Of a stretch of DNA of 64,000 nt, positions 10,879 to 19,738 are shown piece after piece. The first letter of the stretch is position 1; each line of letters opens with the position of its first letter. Under the pieces are notes generated by a model, which did no database searches, was not told where the DNA came from, and was given only the letters and a program-made list of their open reading frames with translations. The DNA is from Gloeocapsopsis sp. IPPAS B-1203 (GTDB taxonomy: Bacteria > Cyanobacteriota > Cyanobacteriia > Cyanobacteriales > Chroococcidiopsidaceae): assembly GCF_002749975.1 (NCBI RefSeq), contig NZ_PEIG01000001.1, positions 186,001 through 250,000 of the forward strand, written 5' to 3'. Made by a program: the position numbers and the translations under genes.

Positions 10879-11442
10879 TTACTTGCTTCTCAGTGCTGGA
10901 TTACTTGTTGCTTCTGGTCTTCTGCTGGCTTCATTTGCTTTATCACCAACAAACTCAGAGGCTTCTCCAAAAGCTTCTTGCACTTTCTCTAAACGCTTCT
11001 CAACACGCTTTCCTAAGTCGGGATCGCGTTGAATTAGCCCGCCAGAAGCAGGTTGTTTGAAGTCTTCCGCAGTTTTGACTGGCAATTGTGACTCCTTACT
11101 AAGCCTACCTTCTGGTGTTTCTGCGCCAGGATAAAGGATTTCAGAGTCGTTAGTTGCGACTAGTTGTTCATTGAACTGTACGCTAGCTTGATTGCGCCCC
11201 GACTTAGCAGTTTTATTGTTTACCTTAGGGTCTGGAGATAAATTATAGTCTGTGTACGCATCTCCACCACCTTTATAAGGATTGTTAGCGCCACCAGCCT
11301 GAACTGCCGGATTATCGGGGTTAGCACCGCGCACGTCACCAGGACTACATGCTGTGCTAAATACTACTAAAATTCCAGCAAGTAATACTGTCAGAATTTG
11401 CCGTAGTTTCAATTTTTTGATAGTTTCCACTAACCTATTCAC
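10879..11442 (-). CDS. Lipoprotein, DUF6658-like paralogue
   Basis: The 187-residue precursor has a basic N-terminus and a hydrophobic core ending 'VVFSTAC', with Cys32 at exactly the same position as in its downstream neighbour. A Gly/Asn-rich 'NNPYKGGGDAYTDYN' segment follows, then a charged helical C-terminal half ('KRVEKRLEKVQEAFGEASEFVGDKANEASRRP'). A GGAGGA-type ribosome site precedes the ATG. The next lipoprotein gene starts 134 bases downstream on the same strand, so the two may be co-transcribed or be a tandem duplication that has diverged. Function unknown. Confidence 0.8.
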   Translation of the reverse strand: MNRLVETIKKLKLRQILTVLLAGILVVFSTACSPGDVRGANPDNPAVQAGGANNPYKGGGDAYTDYNLSPDPKVNNKTAKSGRNQASVQFNEQLVATNDSEILYPGAETPEGRLSKESQLPVKTAEDFKQPASGGLIQRDPDLGKRVEKRLEKVQEAFGEASEFVGDKANEASRRPEATSNPALRSK

Positions 11443-11844
11443 AAAGTCCTCCTTTCGTCTTCAAGCAACCGAACTTTTAAAGTTAACAATTTTTTAACCG
11501 TCGCGTTGGGTTTTCATAACAGTTTTTGAACACCCATTGCGCTGCAATCAACACACTAGATATACAGCAAAATGAGCCGCTTTATTGATTTTGATAGTTA
11601 ACTTTAACCACTAATTGATGATGGTAAAAAACAATTAGCGATCGCTGCCTCTAGCAAAGGTCACATTATTAGTTCACTAACACGCCGTTGTTATCTAACT
11701 GTAGAGAGATTTTGCTCAACTTACGTTTCTCTGTGTTAAGACTTGTTGAGCAAAAAAAACATTACTTGTATTATTTGAACTATTACTATAAGCAAAATGT
11801 AAATAATACTGAGATCTGAGGTCGACTACACTTAAAAACTGAGT
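11443..11844. other. Divergent intergenic region
   Basis: This 402-base AT-rich spacer lies between the divergent lipoprotein and membrane-protein genes and contains one HIP1 site near 11640. Nothing else is recognisable. Confidence 0.5.
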
Positions 11845-12834
11845 GTGCGAGAAAATGATTTTAGCGGTAGGAGGCATCTAATTCTTAAGTTACTAAAGAA
11901 CTCTTTGGCATACCTTAAACCACATATTCGCTGGTTTATTGTTGGTGCAACACTATTCTTTCTTCTACAAACGTTAATTCGTCACTGGCAAGAAGTTACT
12001 ACGATTCAAATTTCTGTTGCAGGATGGGCAATTTTAGCAGGTGCTTTATGTGTAACTTTTCTTGCACATGTATGGTCAAGTTTCGTGTGGACTTGGATTT
12101 TAAGAGAGCTAAATCAACAAGTCAATAACCATCACTTTATTCGTGTTTACTTAAAAACAAATATTGCTAAGTATTTGCCTGGTAACGTTTGGCATTACTA
12201 TGGTAGAATTACCGCTGCTAAAGATGCAGGTGTTTCTACTAGCGTAGCCACTTTAAGCGTACTACTAGAACCCCTACTCATGGCAGCATCTGCTTTAATA
12301 ATTGTTTTATTAGGTGTTTCCTTAGAAGTGGGGGATCGCCATCTTCCATTAATATTATTATCCATTTTAGGTTTAGCATCTGTTTTGATTGCCATTCATC
12401 CGTGGTTTTTAAATACAGCGATTCGCTTTTTAGGCAAATTAAAGCTAAAGAAGAACCACAATAATACAACAGACCTGCATAGCAGTATGGTAGTCAATTA
12501 TCCCTTGAAACCTTTAATAGGTGAACTAGGTTTTGTTCTACTGCGAGGCACAGGTTTTTTACTCACACTGCTAGCTTTTACTTCATTGCAATTAGAGCAA
12601 TTACCTTTAATAATGGGGGCTTTTAGCTTAGCATGGTTACTTGGTTTAATTGTTCCTGGAGCACCTGGAGGGTTGGGAGTTTTTGAAGCAACTGCGATCG
12701 CGCTATTAGAACATCGATTATCTCCTGGTATTGTCATTAGTGCGATCGCTTTTTATCGGTTAGTGAGCATTCTTGCTGAAACTTCTGCTGCTGGATTTGC
12801 TTGGCTAGATGAACGTCGTTTAGATTTTAATTAA
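11845..12834 (+). CDS. LPG-synthase-TM-like (UPF0104/YbhN) membrane protein
   Basis: The start is a GTG at 11845. The 329-residue protein has about seven to eight hydrophobic segments and the family signatures 'NIAKYLPGNVWHYYGRI' near residue 110 and 'IVPGAPGGLGVFEATAIALL' near residue 270. These belong to the flippase-like part of lysylphosphatidylglycerol synthases, here without the aminoacyl-transferase domain. Members sit in the inner membrane and often go with glycolipid or polysaccharide genes; the substrate is unknown. Its 3' end overlaps the convergent gene at 12827 by 8 bases. A second member of the fold is encoded at 45686. Confidence 0.8.
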   Translation: MRENDFSGRRHLILKLLKNSLAYLKPHIRWFIVGATLFFLLQTLIRHWQEVTTIQISVAGWAILAGALCVTFLAHVWSSFVWTWILRELNQQVNNHHFIRVYLKTNIAKYLPGNVWHYYGRITAAKDAGVSTSVATLSVLLEPLLMAASALIIVLLGVSLEVGDRHLPLILLSILGLASVLIAIHPWFLNTAIRFLGKLKLKKNHNNTTDLHSSMVVNYPLKPLIGELGFVLLRGTGFLLTLLAFTSLQLEQLPLIMGAFSLAWLLGLIVPGAPGGLGVFEATAIALLEHRLSPGIVISAIAFYRLVSILAETSAAGFAWLDERRLDFN

Positions 12835-14056
12835 GTTTTACAGGAATATTGTCTATATAAATTGCACACATTACATTAAAAATATCAAGAAAATTTGTTA
12901 TCTTATTTCGCTCTTTTTCGGAAAAATTTTCATAGTATCTAATCAATTCTGCAATACAGGTTTCAAGATGAGCGCGGCAACCTTTACAAATCAATAAAAT
13001 TTTAATTAAAAGCATGACTAGCGTTAATGGAGTTCCTTGAGATATCAGAGTAAGGAACATTGGAGAAGGCTCATGATGGTTTTCAGTTATTAAGTATTCG
13101 ATTATTTTATTACAAGTTCTCAGAATTAATGCATCTGTTGGCTCTTTTTCATTGTAATTAGCATTCAACGTAGTTAGTTTTTTTGATAAGTTGATTCCTG
13201 AAGTATCTCCTACTTCACTATTAGTACTTGAATGAACTAAAAACTTTTCTAGTCTTTCTTTAAACTGACGATAGTTGAGATTTTTTGTTTGTTTGAGAAA
13301 AAGATTGGCATTGTTTGCATAGCTGGTAGGATCGCGCTTGGCTACAATTAACTTAATTAAACGTAGTACTTCATCTGGTAAGTTAGTAGGGTTTTTATGC
13401 TTATCTATCTTAGAAGACTGAGAAGACGCCATATACATTGCTAAATCAAATTTAAATTGATATTTTAGCCTGCTTGCCTCATTTCTTGCAGCTTCTCGTT
13501 GTTCTATTGGTTTTTTAATGTCGTTAGATTGAGCCATCAACATATGTGATGTATAACTCTTGTTCCAACGCACTTGTCCTTGCACCTGACACTTATCAGC
13601 AAATGCTTTAACTTCTGTGTAACTCTCACTACTTACAAAATCTTTTACCCACATTCTGAGATGGATTTGCGTAGGTGATGTAGTAGGTTGATTATCTGAA
13701 ATATTTTCAAAAATGGCAATTAAATGTTCTACATATTGTGTTTTTTTTGTGATTTTCCAATTATTGAGGAGGATGTAGCAACACCGCTTAATTGTATTAT
13801 AAAATTCTTCTTTATTATTACTAGCAATAATTTCTTGTACTGCTTGAAGATGATCTAAATTGGTTATTTTTGGAGGAAATATGAATAAATCAGTGAATTG
13901 CTGTAGTACTATCTCTGCTGAATACTGCTTAACGTTTTCTAACAAAAAGCTATAAACCGTCTCTTGAGATTGTGTCAGACTACGAGGTTGTTTATCTGAC
14001 TGATCAACCACATTGTTAGTAGATTTATAGCTTGCTGAGCGTGGGGAATTCAACAT
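12827..14056 (-). CDS. Unrecognised 409-residue protein
   Basis: I do not recognise this protein. It is soluble with no signal peptide or membrane helix. It has a Ser/Asn-rich N-terminal 25 residues, then a mostly helical body rich in Lys, Asn, Ile and Leu, with five cysteines scattered in 'RCCYILLNN', 'ADKCQVQ', 'LRTCNKI' and 'ICKGCRAHLETCIAEL'. The CKGC-x7-C cluster near residue 365 might bind metal, but no known zinc-finger spacing is clear. The gene is AT-richer than its neighbours and stands alone, downstream of a 610-base gene-free stretch, which would suit acquired DNA. Full-length coding is supported by the long frame. Confidence 0.65.
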   Translation of the reverse strand: MLNSPRSASYKSTNNVVDQSDKQPRSLTQSQETVYSFLLENVKQYSAEIVLQQFTDLFIFPPKITNLDHLQAVQEIIASNNKEEFYNTIKRCCYILLNNWKITKKTQYVEHLIAIFENISDNQPTTSPTQIHLRMWVKDFVSSESYTEVKAFADKCQVQGQVRWNKSYTSHMLMAQSNDIKKPIEQREAARNEASRLKYQFKFDLAMYMASSQSSKIDKHKNPTNLPDEVLRLIKLIVAKRDPTSYANNANLFLKQTKNLNYRQFKERLEKFLVHSSTNSEVGDTSGINLSKKLTTLNANYNEKEPTDALILRTCNKIIEYLITENHHEPSPMFLTLISQGTPLTLVMLLIKILLICKGCRAHLETCIAELIRYYENFSEKERNKITNFLDIFNVMCAIYIDNIPVKLN

Positions 14057-14666
14057 ACAGGTTTTTAAAGGTAAAGATCCTCCTCTATATAGAGAGGTAG
14101 CTTGTTTTACGTATATTTTCTTATCTTAGAAGTTGAGTTATTAATAATTTGAGACTTCGATACACAATTTAAATGAAACTTGATTGAAAATATGGCATAT
14201 CTACCTGATGTAGTTCATCAGTAAAATTAGTGATTTATTAACTTATCAATTACTTTACTGTTTTCTAAAGTTGAGTACAGTCAGCGATCTTGCTTAGCTG
14301 TTATTTTACTTGAGGCTGAAAAATGTAGCTTCTTTACTCAGTCATCGGGTGTCGGGTAAGGGAATTGAACTGAAATAAACCGTTAACTCGAGTAGTTTGG
14401 ATTTTTTCAAACAGCGGAAGACTGAATTTATTGTCGCTTCTCGATTGAGCGCGTCGATCGTCCACACAAGGAAGTCAAAGTAGGCTAATGATATAGGCGA
14501 TCGCGTTGTATCTTCAAGTTCGCCAATCATTCAAGCATTGAGTGCTACATCACTTGTTGGTGGGTATCCATTACATATCCAAAGTTAGCCTCTAAAAGCT
14601 ATCATCTTCAAAATAGAAGCCCCTAATAAAGGAGCTTTCAGCTAACTATGTCAAAGTTTTTAGGTA
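14057..14666. other. 610-base region without a supported gene
   Basis: The region is AT-rich with one HIP1-like site near 14500. A 62-codon minus-strand frame at 14342-14530 has no recognisable product or ribosome-binding site. The trnL gene begins at its right-hand edge. Confidence 0.5.
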
Positions 14667-14717
14667 TGGGGGCAGAGAGACTTGAACTCTCACGACCTTT
14701 TACGGTCAACGGATTTT

Positions 14718-15010
14718 CATTCTCCTGTAGCTTTCGCTACTACCTTACTAGGTTTTGAGAATTGGACTCTCTCTTTACCCTCGGCTTAACGTTAGGGTAG
14801 CTCCCGTCGAGTCTCTGCACCTTCCGAAATGAGGGGTTAGGAGCGAGGAGCGAGGATTTAGGGTTTGATAGTTACTTTTCCCTAAGATCTTCATGCTTCA
14901 TGCTTCCTCTTTCGGCTTGGCTCAGGATTGCCATATCTGGAATAGATTTAGGTTTCCCTGAGTTTGAGAGCGGTCACTTGACAAGTTTCTTTGTCAAGGC
15001 TCAATTGTTT
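14718..15010 (-). other. Group I intron of trnL-UAA
   Basis: The 293-base intron begins AAACAATTGAGCC after exon-terminal U and ends in G (GAGAATG), as group I introns do. The central core has a 'CAGGGAAACCTAAATC'-like P/Q region and an 'AGACTCGACGGGAGC' R/S region. It lacks an open reading frame. Two heptamer-repeat arms (14831-14863 and 14890-14908) extend what should be helix P6b. Confidence 0.92.
14831..14908 (-). repeat. STRR heptamers in the trnL intron (P6b)
   Basis: One arm consists of GGAGCGA copies with TTAGG flanks (14831-14863), the other of TTCATGC copies (14890-14908). In the RNA, TTAGGG and CCCTAA close the stem, so the repeats form the two sides of a hairpin. Confidence 0.8.
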
Positions 15011-15231
15011 AAGTCCGTAGCGTCTACCATTCCGCCACGCCCCCTTTTGAGATTTAGGTTGTTGAGTTAACAACCGTCCCGTTTGTCTATTGCACCATTA
15101 AATTGCAATCTATGCAACAACTTTAGCAAAAAAAATTGGCGATCGCCTATGAAGTTCTCCCGATTAATGAGCGTAGCAGCTAGGGAGAAAAGCGGTAGAA
15201 TAGCTAAAAACAAACGATTTACGCGGGTTCA

Positions 15232-15483
15232 ATGGATAACTTACTACAGTACCTTAACCAAAACCAACCGATTGCGATCGCGCTGCTGTATCTTGTATTG
15301 GCGGGAGCGTATCTGCTTGTCGTTCCTCTAGCCATCATGTTGTATCTCAAGCTGCGTTGGTATAACGCTACGTCGTTTGAGCGGGGCTTTATGTATTTCT
15401 TAGTGTTCTTTTTCTTTCCAGGGTTATTACTACTAGCGCCGTTTATGAATTTTCGCCCTCAGCGTCGGCAGATTTCTAGCTAA
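15232..15483 (+). CDS. ndhL: NAD(P)H-quinone oxidoreductase subunit L
   Basis: The 83-residue protein has two membrane helices (about 17-38 and 52-70) joined by the conserved '[33 protein letters not shown]' region typical of NdhL (formerly IctA). It is a cyanobacteria/plastid-specific subunit of the thylakoid NDH-1 complex used in cyclic electron flow and CO2 uptake. The stop is three bases before the next gene, and the ndhL-DUF3007-trpA order is conserved in cyanobacteria. Confidence 0.95.
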   Translation: MDNLLQYLNQNQPIAIALLYLVLAGAYLLVVPLAIMLYLKLRWYNATSFERGFMYFLVFFFFPGLLLLAPFMNFRPQRRQISS

Positions 15484-15486
15484 ACC

Positions 15487-15813
15487 ATGAATAGAATTAC
15501 GGTTATTGGTATTGGACTTGGCGTGTTTGTGGCGGGTGGTGTTGTCTATGTCATCTTGCAGGTAGTTGGTTTAGATAGCTTAACAGCAGGTGTTTGGAGT
15601 CAAGTTTTGTTGGTTGGTGCTTTAGTGGGATGGTTAGTTACTTATCTCACCAGAGTGTTGCGACAAGACATGACGTATCACCAGCAACGGCAAAATTACG
15701 AAGAAGCATTTTTGCAAAAAAGGTTAGATGAACTCACACCAGAAGAATTAGCCAAACTGCAAGCGGAGATTGAACAAGAAAACAAATCTCGCGATTCCTC
15801 CTCAAAGGTGTAA
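15487..15813 (+). CDS. DUF3007 family membrane protein
   Basis: The 108-residue protein has two hydrophobic segments (about 4-26 and 37-56) followed by a charged helical tail ('YHQQRQNYEEAFLQKRLDELTPEELAKLQAEIEQE'). This plan and the place between ndhL and trpA match the cyanobacterial/plastid DUF3007 family. Plant relatives are reported to take part in NDH complex function or thylakoid assembly; the cyanobacterial role is inferred from linkage to ndhL. Confidence 0.85.
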   Translation: MNRITVIGIGLGVFVAGGVVYVILQVVGLDSLTAGVWSQVLLVGALVGWLVTYLTRVLRQDMTYHQQRQNYEEAFLQKRLDELTPEELAKLQAEIEQENKSRDSSSKV

Positions 15814-15857
15814 AGTGTTGGGTGTTGTCATTTGATCGCCGACACTATCGTTGAAAA

Positions 15858-16655
15858 ATGAACTCAATTTCTGATTGCTTCAAACGCTTGCGATCGCGCG
15901 GTGCTTGTGCTTTAATTCCCTTCGTGACAGCTGGCGATCCAGACTTGGAGACAACTGCTGAAGCTTTGCGGGTTTTAGATGCTGCTGGAGCAGATATGAT
16001 TGAACTCGGAGTACCATACTCCGATCCTCTAGCAGATGGACCTGTAATTCAAGCCGCAGCAAGTCGGGCGCTGCAAAAAGGAACGCGCCTTGAACAAGTT
16101 TTAGAAATAGTACGTCAAGTTAGTCCTACGCTGCGATCGCCCATTATTTTATTTATGTATTACAACCCGATATTGAATCGAGGAGTTGAGACATTTTTAC
16201 AACAAATTGCGGATGCTGGTGTCGCTGGTTTAGTTGTGCCTGATTTACCGCTAGAAGAAGCTGAAGGGCTGCTGAAACCTGCTCAAGAGGCGGGGATTGA
16301 AGTTGTATTATTAGTGGCTCCCACGAGTTCCCCAGAACGAATTGAGGCGATCGCCCGTGCTTCGCAAGGATTTATTTATTTAGTCAGTGTGACAGGCGTT
16401 ACGGGAATGCGATCGCAAATGGAAGCACGAGTTCCTGAATTACTCAAACAAATCCGCAGTTACACCGACAAGCCCATTGGTGTAGGTTTTGGCATTTCCG
16501 CACCCGAACAAGCGCGACAAGTACGTGAATCGGGCGCAGACGCTGTGATCGTCGGAAGTGCGATAGTGAAACGCTTAGCAGATGAAAACCCCCAAGCAGG
16601 ATTGCAAGCAATTGGGGAGTTTTGCCAAAGTTTAAAAGCAGCAATTAGCGATTAA
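15858..16655 (+). CDS. trpA: Tryptophan synthase alpha subunit
   Basis: The 265-residue TIM-barrel enzyme cleaves indole-3-glycerol phosphate to indole and glyceraldehyde 3-phosphate, passing indole to TrpB. Both catalytic acids are present, Glu49 in '[11 protein letters not shown]' and Asp60 in 'LADGP', and phosphate-binding motifs 'GVTGMRS' and 'VGFGIS' follow. It is third in the ndhL-DUF3007-trpA group. Its last 11 bases overlap the convergent aldo/keto reductase gene. trpB is not adjacent, as is usual in cyanobacteria. Confidence 0.97.
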   Translation: MNSISDCFKRLRSRGACALIPFVTAGDPDLETTAEALRVLDAAGADMIELGVPYSDPLADGPVIQAAASRALQKGTRLEQVLEIVRQVSPTLRSPIILFMYYNPILNRGVETFLQQIADAGVAGLVVPDLPLEEAEGLLKPAQEAGIEVVLLVAPTSSPERIEAIARASQGFIYLVSVTGVTGMRSQMEARVPELLKQIRSYTDKPIGVGFGISAPEQARQVRESGADAVIVGSAIVKRLADENPQAGLQAIGEFCQSLKAAISD

Positions 16656-17628
16656 CACTACTCATATCCGCATAGCGATCGCCTGCTGCAACTCCTTTGG
16701 GAGCAACTTCAGTAATACGTTGGAGTTCGGCTGATGTAAGTGTAATATCAACTGCGGCAACGTTTTCCTCTAGATATTTCTGCCGTTTTGTGCCAGGAAT
16801 CGGTACAATATCGTTTCCTTGGGCGAGTAACCAAGCAAGTGCTAATTGTCCTGGGGTGACGCCTTTTTCGGCAGCAATTTCCTTGACTCGCTCCACGAGT
16901 TGCAGATTTTTATTAAAATTCTCACCTTGAAACCGAGGTAGATTCCGGCGGAAGTCATCAGGTGCAAAATCATCAGGGCTGGTAATTTGTCCTGAGAGAA
17001 ATCCGCGTCCGAGGGGACTATAAGCAACAAACCCGATTCCTAATTCACGAATAGTAGGTAAAATCTCGTCTTCAACTTCTTCACGTTGCCATAGCGAGTA
17101 TTCTGATTGTAAAGCGCTAATGGGGTGCGTAGCGTGAGCGCGGCGAATTGTTGTAGGTGCGGCTTCTGAAAGTCCAAGATAGCGAACTTTACCTTGTTGG
17201 ACTAATTCTGCCATTGCGCCGACAGTTTCTTCGATGGGTACATTGGGATCGACGCGGTGCTGATAATACAAATCAATGTAGTCTAATCCTAAGCGTTGTA
17301 ATGAGGCATCACACGCTTGACGGACGTATTCAGGACTACCATTAACGCCGCGAAAACTACTATCTTCGCCACGGATAATACCAAACTTGGTTGCAAGAAT
17401 AACTTCTGCACGGCGATCGCGAATTGCTTTACCAACAAGTTTTTCGTTTGTACCAGAACCGTACATATCTGCTGTATCAAGGAAGGTGACACCGAGATCT
17501 AACGCGCGGTGAATTGTAGAAATTGCTTCAGCTTCATCTCCAGTACCATAAAATTCCGACATTCCCATGCATCCAAGTCCCTGTTCAGACACAGTGAGTC
17601 CTTGAGTTCCCAGATTTCGTGTTTTCAT
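16645..17628 (-). CDS. Aldo/keto reductase
   Basis: The 327-residue (beta/alpha)8 NADPH-dependent oxidoreductase has the AKR tetrad Asp54 and Tyr56 ('DTADMYGSG'), Lys81 ('ILATKFG') and the His in 'YYQHRVD', with C-terminal cofactor motif '[16 protein letters not shown]'. It resembles the AKR13-like branch acting on aldehydes and ketones; the physiological substrate is unknown. It lies downstream of a MerR-type regulator on the same strand, from which a hairpin-rich element separates it, so co-transcription is uncertain. Confidence 0.9.
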   Translation of the reverse strand: MKTRNLGTQGLTVSEQGLGCMGMSEFYGTGDEAEAISTIHRALDLGVTFLDTADMYGSGTNEKLVGKAIRDRRAEVILATKFGIIRGEDSSFRGVNGSPEYVRQACDASLQRLGLDYIDLYYQHRVDPNVPIEETVGAMAELVQQGKVRYLGLSEAAPTTIRRAHATHPISALQSEYSLWQREEVEDEILPTIRELGIGFVAYSPLGRGFLSGQITSPDDFAPDDFRRNLPRFQGENFNKNLQLVERVKEIAAEKGVTPGQLALAWLLAQGNDIVPIPGTKRQKYLEENVAAVDITLTSAELQRITEVAPKGVAAGDRYADMSSVNR

Positions 17629-17692
17629 GTTGTCTCTCAGATTTATTGCAATTAATGTGCGTGAGTCTCTCTTTAGCGCTCCCTAAATCCAC

Positions 17693-17755
17693 GCCAGTTG
17701 CACTCAACGGGGGACACCCCCAAAGGCGCACTGGCTCCCCAAAAATGGGGGACTT
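17693..17755. repeat. Hairpin cluster between merR and aldo/keto reductase
   Basis: Nested inverted repeats occur here: GCCAGT/ACTGGC around GGGGG-ACA-CCCCC, then CCCC-AAAAAT-GGGG. It resembles dispersed CCCC/GGGG repeats common in cyanobacterial spacers and could stop transcription of the MerR gene. Only one copy is in the window. Confidence 0.5.
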
Positions 17756-17765
17756 TTACTAGTGA

Positions 17766-18161
17766 TTAGCTCTTAGTGGAGTAGTTAGGTGAATTAGTTT
17801 GTTGTGCTTCTAACTCCTGATAGTGTTGAATTTTCCACTGAATCACCTTCAAATTCTGCTGCAGTTCAGCAATGCGTTTTTGGACTTCAAGTTCATGCGC
17901 TTCTAAAATTGCGCGGCGATCGCTGATTGCTTCTGGTTTTTCCCGTAACAAAGTAGCAAACTGGTGCATTTGACGAATTGGCATTCCTGTAGCCCGTAAG
18001 CGAGTCAAAAATTCAATTCGAGCAATATCTGCTGCTGAGTAACGGCGATGTCCATTGCTTCCCCTATTAACTGGCTCAAGTAGCCCATTACGCTCGTAAT
18101 AGCGCAGTGTATGCACACTCAAACCTGTTCGTGCTGCAACTTGTCGAATGTCCGTGTCCAT
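17766..18161 (-). CDS. MerR-family regulator
   Basis: The 131-residue protein has an N-terminal winged helix ('DIRQVAARTGLSVHTLRYYERNGLL' and 'GHRRYSAADIARIEFL') and a C-terminal dimer coiled coil ('EVQKRIAELQQNLKVIQWKIQHYQEL'). There is no conserved Cys cluster, so a metal or SoxR-type sensor is unlikely. The ATG at 18161 is preferred because the promoter immediately upstream would give a nearly leaderless transcript; a GTG at 18170 would add three residues. A 20-bp palindrome lies inside that promoter. Targets probably include itself, and possibly the aldo/keto reductase downstream or the divergent exporter. Confidence 0.88.
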   Translation of the reverse strand: MDTDIRQVAARTGLSVHTLRYYERNGLLEPVNRGSNGHRRYSAADIARIEFLTRLRATGMPIRQMHQFATLLREKPEAISDRRAILEAHELEVQKRIAELQQNLKVIQWKIQHYQELEAQQTNSPNYSTKS

Positions 18162-18167
18162 GAATAT

Positions 18168-18206
18168 CACCTTAGAACTTAGAGTGCGCTCTAAGTCAAG
18201 CCTTTT
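18168..18206 (-). promoter_or_regulatory. MerR-type promoter and operator
   Basis: On the minus strand a -35 TTGACT and a -10 TAAGGT are separated by 19 bases, the overlong spacing typical of MerR-controlled promoters. The spacer holds ACTTAGAG-N4-CTCTAAGT, a perfect 8-bp inverted repeat at 18177-18196. The predicted start is at or next to the ATG. Confidence 0.75.
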
Positions 18207-18217
18207 TCAGAAAAAGA

Positions 18218-18245
18218 GGAGCGAGGGAGTAGGAGCGAGGAGCGA
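18218..18245. repeat. STRR heptamers (GGAGCGA)
   Basis: Imperfect copies of GGAGCGA occur in the merR-MFS spacer, of the same type as those in rnpB and the trnL intron. Confidence 0.7.
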
Positions 18246-18454
18246 GTAAAAAGATTGAATTAAACCTTTCTTCTTGATGTTTTATCTTCCTCTAACCTCT
18301 CGCCCCTTCTTTGTAAAGCGCAATAGCACGCTCAATTACAGACTAACGATGACTTGTAAAATATACAGGTTATGCAAAAATTGCATAGCAGGTTTATAGA
18401 GAAAACAGGCTAACTGACAAAGCCCAGAGAAAACGCGTAGTTTAGAGAAAGATT

Positions 18455-19726
18455 ATGGCTGACCGTAGAGTTCATGTAGAAGAGGCAAACCGCAAACAAA
18501 GGCTAAAGCAACATCATCGCTTGTTTTTATGGCTTTCTCTCGCCGCAGGCTTAATTTTTTTACAGGGATATATGATCGCACCACTTATCCCTCGTCTGGC
18601 ACAAATTTTTCAAGTTCCAGAGCAAGAGATCGGCTTTATTGTCCCAGCTTATATGCTTGCTTATGCTCTAGCAGCCCTCTTTTATGGAATCCTTTCGGAT
18701 CGTTTCGGGCGCTGGCCCGTGATGCGTGCTTCGGTTTGCATCTTTATTATTTGTACCGCACTGACTGCAACAGCTCAATCTGCCTCGCAGATGGTTTTCT
18801 GGCGTCTTTTAACTGGACTAGGTGCTAGTGGAGTTATACCACTAACGTTTGCCTTGATTGGAGATTTGTTTCCCTTTCGCGAAAGAGGACAGATGTTGGG
18901 TATGGTGTTTGCTTATATGGAAGGAGGTATGGCTTTTGGCTCTGCGGGGGGAGCGATTCTTGAACCCTTTATAGGTTGGCAGGTACTATTTGTTGGGACT
19001 GCGATCGCAGCAGCAGTTATTTTGTGGCGCTTGCACCGCTATGAAGCACTGTTTGATACTCCACAGGCTGCTGAGCCACTACGCTCGATTCGTCAGGTTT
19101 TTGCAGGCTACCGCAGTGTGTTATCAACTTGGCGTGGAAAGCGAACTTATATCTATGTTTTTTTGAACGCGATCTTTCACTCAGGGGTTTATACCTGGCT
19201 AGGACTTTACTTATTGCAGCGCTACAACTTGGGAGAGGCAAGAATCGGGCTAGCAATTTTTGGATACGGCATTCCAGGTTTGATTTTTAGTCCGATGATT
19301 GGCAAAGCGGTGGATCGTTGGGGACGCAGATGGCTTATCCCACCAGGACTGGGCATAGCTGCGATCGCAGGGTTTATGATGATCTTCCAAATTCCCTTGA
19401 CCTTGACTACTACCGCTATTTTGATTTTGTCTCTTGGCTATGACCTGACTCAGCCTTTATTTGCAGGAATTGTAACAGACCTAGGTTCCGCAAGAAGTCT
19501 AGGACAAACAATGGGGTTCAAAGTTTTTACACTATTTACTGGATTTGGAATTGGTAGTCTCATATTTGGTGAGGCGCTTCGTTGGGGCTTTGGTCCAACA
19601 CTGGCTATTTTTAGTACAATCCAATTGCTAGCAGCCGTTGTCGCAATTCCGTTGTTTCGCTCAGAGGCTCCTAAGAAAGAGGCGGAAATTAAAGCAGTAG
19701 AAGCTTGGGATGAGCAAGAAGAATAG
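18455..19726 (+). CDS. MFS transporter (drug/metabolite exporter type)
   Basis: The 423-residue inner-membrane protein has about twelve hydrophobic segments. The MFS signature 'GILSDRFGRWPVM' lies in the loop between helices 2 and 3, and a matching 'MIGKAVDRWGRRWLI' after helix 8. 'GLGASGVIPLTFALIGDLFPFRERG' fits the antiporter-type motif of the DHA1 group. The substrate is not evident. It is divergent from the MerR gene and convergent with the DinB-like gene 12 bases beyond its stop. Confidence 0.9.
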   Translation: MADRRVHVEEANRKQRLKQHHRLFLWLSLAAGLIFLQGYMIAPLIPRLAQIFQVPEQEIGFIVPAYMLAYALAALFYGILSDRFGRWPVMRASVCIFIICTALTATAQSASQMVFWRLLTGLGASGVIPLTFALIGDLFPFRERGQMLGMVFAYMEGGMAFGSAGGAILEPFIGWQVLFVGTAIAAAVILWRLHRYEALFDTPQAAEPLRSIRQVFAGYRSVLSTWRGKRTYIYVFLNAIFHSGVYTWLGLYLLQRYNLGEARIGLAIFGYGIPGLIFSPMIGKAVDRWGRRWLIPPGLGIAAIAGFMMIFQIPLTLTTTAILILSLGYDLTQPLFAGIVTDLGSARSLGQTMGFKVFTLFTGFGIGSLIFGEALRWGFGPTLAIFSTIQLLAAVVAIPLFRSEAPKKEAEIKAVEAWDEQEE

Positions 19727-19738
19727 ACAAACTTGATA

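Larger units (their letters stand above)
14667..15044 (-). tRNA. trnL-UAA: tRNA-Leu(UAA) interrupted by a group I intron
   Basis: Exon 1 (15044-15011) begins GGGGGCGTGGCGGAATGG and ends in the anticodon loop at CTT. Exon 2 (14717-14667) begins AAAATCCGTTGACC and ends TCTGCCCCC-A. Joined, they give an 85-base class II tRNA with a 7-bp acceptor stem, long variable arm, anticodon stem ACGGA/TCCGT and a CTTAAAA loop reading UAA. CCA is not encoded. Position and splice context match the well-known cyanobacterial and plastid trnL intron. Confidence 0.96.

Noticed and set aside
14342-14530. 62-codon minus-strand frame in the gene-free stretch left of trnL
   Set aside because: It has no ribosome-binding site, no recognisable motif and ordinary intergenic composition.
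15083-15331. 82-codon frame overlapping the ndhL start in another frame
   Set aside because: ndhL is clearly the real gene here; the other frame encodes no recognisable product.
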